Shown here in pieces: positions 7,252 to 9,893 of a stretch of 9,893 bases of DNA. Position 1 is the first letter of the stretch; each line of letters opens with the position of its first letter. The stretch covers positions 1 to 9,893 of the forward strand of contig JAGROF010000210.1 in NCBI GenBank assembly GCA_020440405.1. Direction: 5' to 3'. Position numbers and translations under genes: made by a program. The stretch comes from Chlamydiia bacterium. GTDB lineage: Bacteria > Chlamydiota > Chlamydiia > Chlamydiales > Simkaniaceae. The notes below the pieces were generated by a model. That model was not told where the DNA came from, did not search any database, and saw nothing but the letters and a program-made list of their open reading frames with translations.

Positions 7252-9537
7252 ATGCAAAATGTTTCTGTTGTGTTTACAGCACATGATTTATATGTTGGGG
7301 CATATGAGTGCCTTGGAGCCGTGACTTCTAATTTATGGAATCGGTTACCTAGCTCTTTTCCAGGCATGCAGACACTTAGCAGCCTAAAGGATTACTCTAC
7401 GCAGATCCTATACGATGGGGCCGTTGCTTTAACTGTAAAAACCCTTCAGCTTTCTAACGTGGTTCTACGACATCCTCAGAATGAAACAAGGATGCGATCT
7501 TGTCGTCCTGAGCTCCGGGAATTATTTGAGCAGGCAAAGACGGAAATTCTAAGTCTATCGAATGATTGTTCTATTGTGTTTGGACACAAGGTTATTTTCT
7601 CCAAAATCCCAACGGCTGGTGAAACACAGGAGATTTTGGATAAGCTCTACCAGTTTCAAGAGAGCGCTGGAATCCTGAGTTTTCCCAAAGAAAAAGCTGC
7701 TGCGAAACAGGCTATTGCAACGTGTTTTCGTCTTCAAGAACTCCATCAGCAGATCATGAATCTTACTGGAGAAGATATTTCTTCTAAAGATCTTGAAGCC
7801 TTTCAAGCCAGTTTAAAGCAAAATATTCTATTGGGAACATCTATCGGTGCAACAGTTGAGAATATTGGAGAAATGGTAGGTGGGGCTGTGATTGATGAAT
7901 CAAGTATGGTCCTCCCTAAGGAATATAACCCTGCTGTTTTTGTGGGAAGACAAATAAGTGAGTATATCGGAAAACCCCTCGGTCGTTATTGCGGAACCTT
8001 TATGGGAACGGTAGGGATTTTTTATTTGCTAGACAAGCTTCCTTTGATGAAATTTGAGGATCAACGCCAGAAGATTCAATTTGGAGCTGTTCTCCTGATG
8101 CTTGCTATAGAGTATATGCATTGGAATCCTTTAACAAATTATCTAGAAGACGCCTCAGGAGGAATGGCTTACGACCTGGGGTTTTATTCAATAGCTCTCT
8201 TGTTCAATTATATTGGCATGTACATGGCTGGAACAGGTGAGACTTTAGGAGGGTACGCTAAGAATATGACCCCCTCTATGTTGACCTATCATGGCGCAAA
8301 CTTTGCTTTAGATACTTTGGGGTTTGGAGGTTGGACAACTTCTGCTCTTTCTTTTTATTTGAGCCATGTTGCCTATAACTTTGAGACGTATAAAAGCCTT
8401 TTTGAGGGGCATCTTCTGAGTGAGTCTTTTGATTCAAGCCAGATAGGCGCTCTTGTGGACCAACAAGAAATTCGAGCGGCACGATCAGCATTGACTTCGA
8501 TGCTTTTGAAAGAGCTTTCAAATCGCGTAAGTAAGATGGGTCAGCCAGCCTTAGAGGGGACTGTGGCTCAAGGAGTTCAACAGGCTGTGAGTGCAGTGAT
8601 TCCGCAAAACGCTTTGCTTTATAAACCGGTTATTTCAAGGATTGAAGACCACGCAATTCAAGAGGCGACTGAAAATCTTTATAAAGCCGTTCAGGCTGGT
8701 ATCAATGCATTTCAAAAAGTGATTCAAGAGCATCCTGAATTAGCCAAAAGCATGGAGCAGATTGAACAGGTGTTAAGGGAGTATAAACATGATCTTTCGG
8801 TGAATGATAGTGCTATTCTCCTCAGAGAATTTAACGCATTTTTTAAAATCATTAGAAGCCCTAAAATGAGGCAATTGATTCAGGAGCATAAAGAGGAAAT
8901 GCTCACAATCATGCACCAATCGAAGCCAAATAATCTAGATACACAAGGACCTTCAAATTCGTTTACTGAAAGTCGTCAGAGAATCCTAGAAGCTCTTTTG
9001 GGCGAATATTTTGGAGATTATAGCCCAGCCATTGCCAGGATGTTTGAACCTGTTTGGGGTGGTAGTGAAGCTTCTGGGGCATTTTTAATTCCTCGGGAAT
9101 TGGAAAATATCTTGAAAAAAGAGTTTGGAGTGAGCCCTCGTTTGCTTCATACTCTGAAACTTATGTGGGATCCTCATTTTAAATTGATTATTGATCCTTC
9201 CGATTTACGTGTGAATGTCGAACGTATCCTTAACGTAAGCCTTGAAACGCTTTACCCACTTGTTCCAGCAAGCACTCCTGAGGATGAAGCTTGTTCCGTC
9301 CAAATGATGGACCTCATTCTGCGCGCTATGCTTATCTCTGTGACTTTGAGGCTAGCAACAGGATCCATTGTCCCTTCAGCAGCAAGTAAGCTCAGTGAGA
9401 ATGACTACTTGGAGTTTCTATCCTCCGTGACCGAATTTGTTTTTGATCTTCGTCATCCTTCAGAGTCACTATTGGTATCGCTTCAAAAGGCTGGAATTTG
9501 CTGCCTTGTTCAGTCGCAGCTTCGTTCTAAAGACTAG
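7252..9537 (+). CDS. Large orphan protein, 761 aa, putative membrane or secreted protein
   Basis: The family is not recognised. There is no cleavable signal peptide. Residues 1-190 look soluble and largely helical. Residues 192-214 form a Gly-rich, weakly hydrophobic helix. A hydrophobic core follows, with segments at about 248-266, 277-289, 309-326 and 344-375, separated by short polar loops; several are rich in Gly, Tyr and Met, and some are shorter than a full membrane span. Residues of about 395-650 are long, polar and helix-prone, and a final amphipathic stretch lies at 685-705. No enzyme motif was found. The soluble-hydrophobic-soluble layout without a signal peptide is compatible with a type III secreted inclusion-membrane or host-interacting chlamydial protein, but also with an ordinary inner-membrane protein; this is inference. 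The start is well supported by GGTGAG 6 bases upstream and a strong promoter. The frame is intact for 2.3 kb. The AT-rich upstream region and lack of recognisable relatives suggest a lineage-specific gene. Confidence 0.85.
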   Translation: MQNVSVVFTAHDLYVGAYECLGAVTSNLWNRLPSSFPGMQTLSSLKDYSTQILYDGAVALTVKTLQLSNVVLRHPQNETRMRSCRPELRELFEQAKTEILSLSNDCSIVFGHKVIFSKIPTAGETQEILDKLYQFQESAGILSFPKEKAAAKQAIATCFRLQELHQQIMNLTGEDISSKDLEAFQASLKQNILLGTSIGATVENIGEMVGGAVIDESSMVLPKEYNPAVFVGRQISEYIGKPLGRYCGTFMGTVGIFYLLDKLPLMKFEDQRQKIQFGAVLLMLAIEYMHWNPLTNYLEDASGGMAYDLGFYSIALLFNYIGMYMAGTGETLGGYAKNMTPSMLTYHGANFALDTLGFGGWTTSALSFYLSHVAYNFETYKSLFEGHLLSESFDSSQIGALVDQQEIRAARSALTSMLLKELSNRVSKMGQPALEGTVAQGVQQAVSAVIPQNALLYKPVISRIEDHAIQEATENLYKAVQAGINAFQKVIQEHPELAKSMEQIEQVLREYKHDLSVNDSAILLREFNAFFKIIRSPKMRQLIQEHKEEMLTIMHQSKPNNLDTQGPSNSFTESRQRILEALLGEYFGDYSPAIARMFEPVWGGSEASGAFLIPRELENILKKEFGVSPRLLHTLKLMWDPHFKLIIDPSDLRVNVERILNVSLETLYPLVPASTPEDEACSVQMMDLILRAMLISVTLRLATGSIVPSAASKLSENDYLEFLSSVTEFVFDLRHPSESLLVSLQKAGICCLVQSQLRSKD

Positions 9538-9558
9538 ACCATCTAGAAGATCTAGTGG
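9534..9558 (+). repeat. Triple CTAG repeat / alternative hairpins after the 761-aa gene
   Basis: CTAG occurs three times with an exact 9-base period (9534, 9543, 9552), starting in the stop codon of the 761-aa gene. Neighbouring units form perfect 5-bp palindromes with 3-base loops: CTAGA-CCA-TCTAG (9534-9546) and CTAGA-AGA-TCTAG (9543-9555). The second extends with CCA/TGG to an 8-bp stem around one bulge (9539-9558). The two hairpins share an arm and exclude each other. No T tract follows, so terminator function is uncertain. Nothing else was recognised in the gap up to 9611. Confidence 0.4.
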
Positions 9559-9611
9559 CTGAGGTGTTATAAGTAGACATTATTCAGTCCTTAGATGTAT
9601 CTTTCCCCTAT

Positions 9612-9890
9612 ATGAATAAGTCCCTTCAAATCCATAAAGGTTGGAAATACTACCTGGGAATGGCCTGCCTGATTTTAAGTTTTGGGCTTCCTTTCATAGG
9701 ATTTCTAATTCCTTTTTTAGATCTTCCGGGAGGGGTGACAGCACTACTCATGGGAATTTTAACACTAGGGGGGCCAGAAGTTATGATTCTCCTAGCTGTG
9801 CTCCTTTTAGGAAAGGAAGTCCTCGATTATTTTAAACAAAAGGTATTTCGCCTTTTCAAGCGACGCTCCCATGAACCTATCCAGTATTAA
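9612..9890 (+). CDS. Small two-helix membrane protein, transporter-suffix-domain-like
   Basis: This complete 92-aa protein has a short basic N-terminus, a first hydrophobic helix at about 13-36, a Leu-Pro-Gly-Gly turn at 38-41, a second helix at about 42-66, and a strongly basic tail (KQKVFRLFKRR, 75-85). The pattern GWKYYLG (10-16), LSFGLPF (22-28), GGPEV (53-57) and LLLGKE (64-69) resembles what I remember of the 'transporter suffix domain', a short two-helix unit found at the ends of some RND-type transporters and also encoded alone. That match is from memory and needs a profile search. Both termini are probably cytoplasmic, given the positive charges at each end. No good Shine-Dalgarno precedes the ATG, and no clear promoter was found in the 74-base gap. 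No transporter gene is visible in the window; the next gene downstream is unknown. Confidence 0.8.
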   Translation: MNKSLQIHKGWKYYLGMACLILSFGLPFIGFLIPFLDLPGGVTALLMGILTLGGPEVMILLAVLLLGKEVLDYFKQKVFRLFKRRSHEPIQY

Positions 9891-9893
9891 AGG

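Noticed and set aside
7238..7330. Out-of-frame upstream ATG giving a peptide of about 30 codons overlapping the start of the 761-aa gene
   Set aside because: GGTGAG is placed for the ATG at 7252, and the upstream ATG would begin only a few bases from the predicted transcription start with no binding site.

Overview
This window most likely comes from the chromosome of a member of the Chlamydiae, probably an 'environmental' (amoeba-type) lineage rather than a classical Chlamydia. The main reason is the reverse-strand pair pknD followed by valS. The large kinase has the layout of chlamydial PknD: an N-terminal Ser/Thr kinase, a middle beta-rich module and a long helical-repeat tail. The two genes are neighbours in the same order in Chlamydia trachomatis (CT301/CT302, from memory). 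The other recognisable genes fit but do not settle the genus.

Layout. Bases 1-2714 (reverse) hold valS, whose 3' end runs off the left edge. A 79-base gap with two RNA hairpin candidates separates it from pknD (2794-5628, reverse), which lies upstream of it and is probably cotranscribed with it. A 64-base divergent intergenic region (5629-5692) then leads to trpS (5693-6700, forward). In this gap each gene has a -10-like hexamer exactly 7 bases before its only possible start codon and no Shine-Dalgarno sequence. A hyphenated palindrome lies between the two -10 elements.

The right third (6701-9893, forward) has a different character. A 119-aa orphan protein (6763-7122) and a 761-aa putative membrane or secreted orphan protein (7252-9537) each have a good sigma-70-type promoter of their own. 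They are separated by a very AT-rich spacer with a 12-bp inverted repeat and repeated half-sites. The last gene (9612-9890) is a complete 92-aa two-helix membrane protein that resembles the stand-alone 'transporter suffix' domain.

How the genes relate. ValRS and TrpRS are translation housekeeping enzymes that flank a signalling kinase. The geometry at 5629-5692 would allow kinase and TrpRS expression to be linked, but this is inference. The right-hand genes look like lineage-specific accessory genes. The 761-aa protein, with its central block of hydrophobic segments between long soluble flanks, is the best candidate for something undescribed, such as a host-interface or inclusion-membrane protein. 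No tRNA or rRNA gene, CRISPR array, insertion sequence, phage gene or attachment site was recognised.
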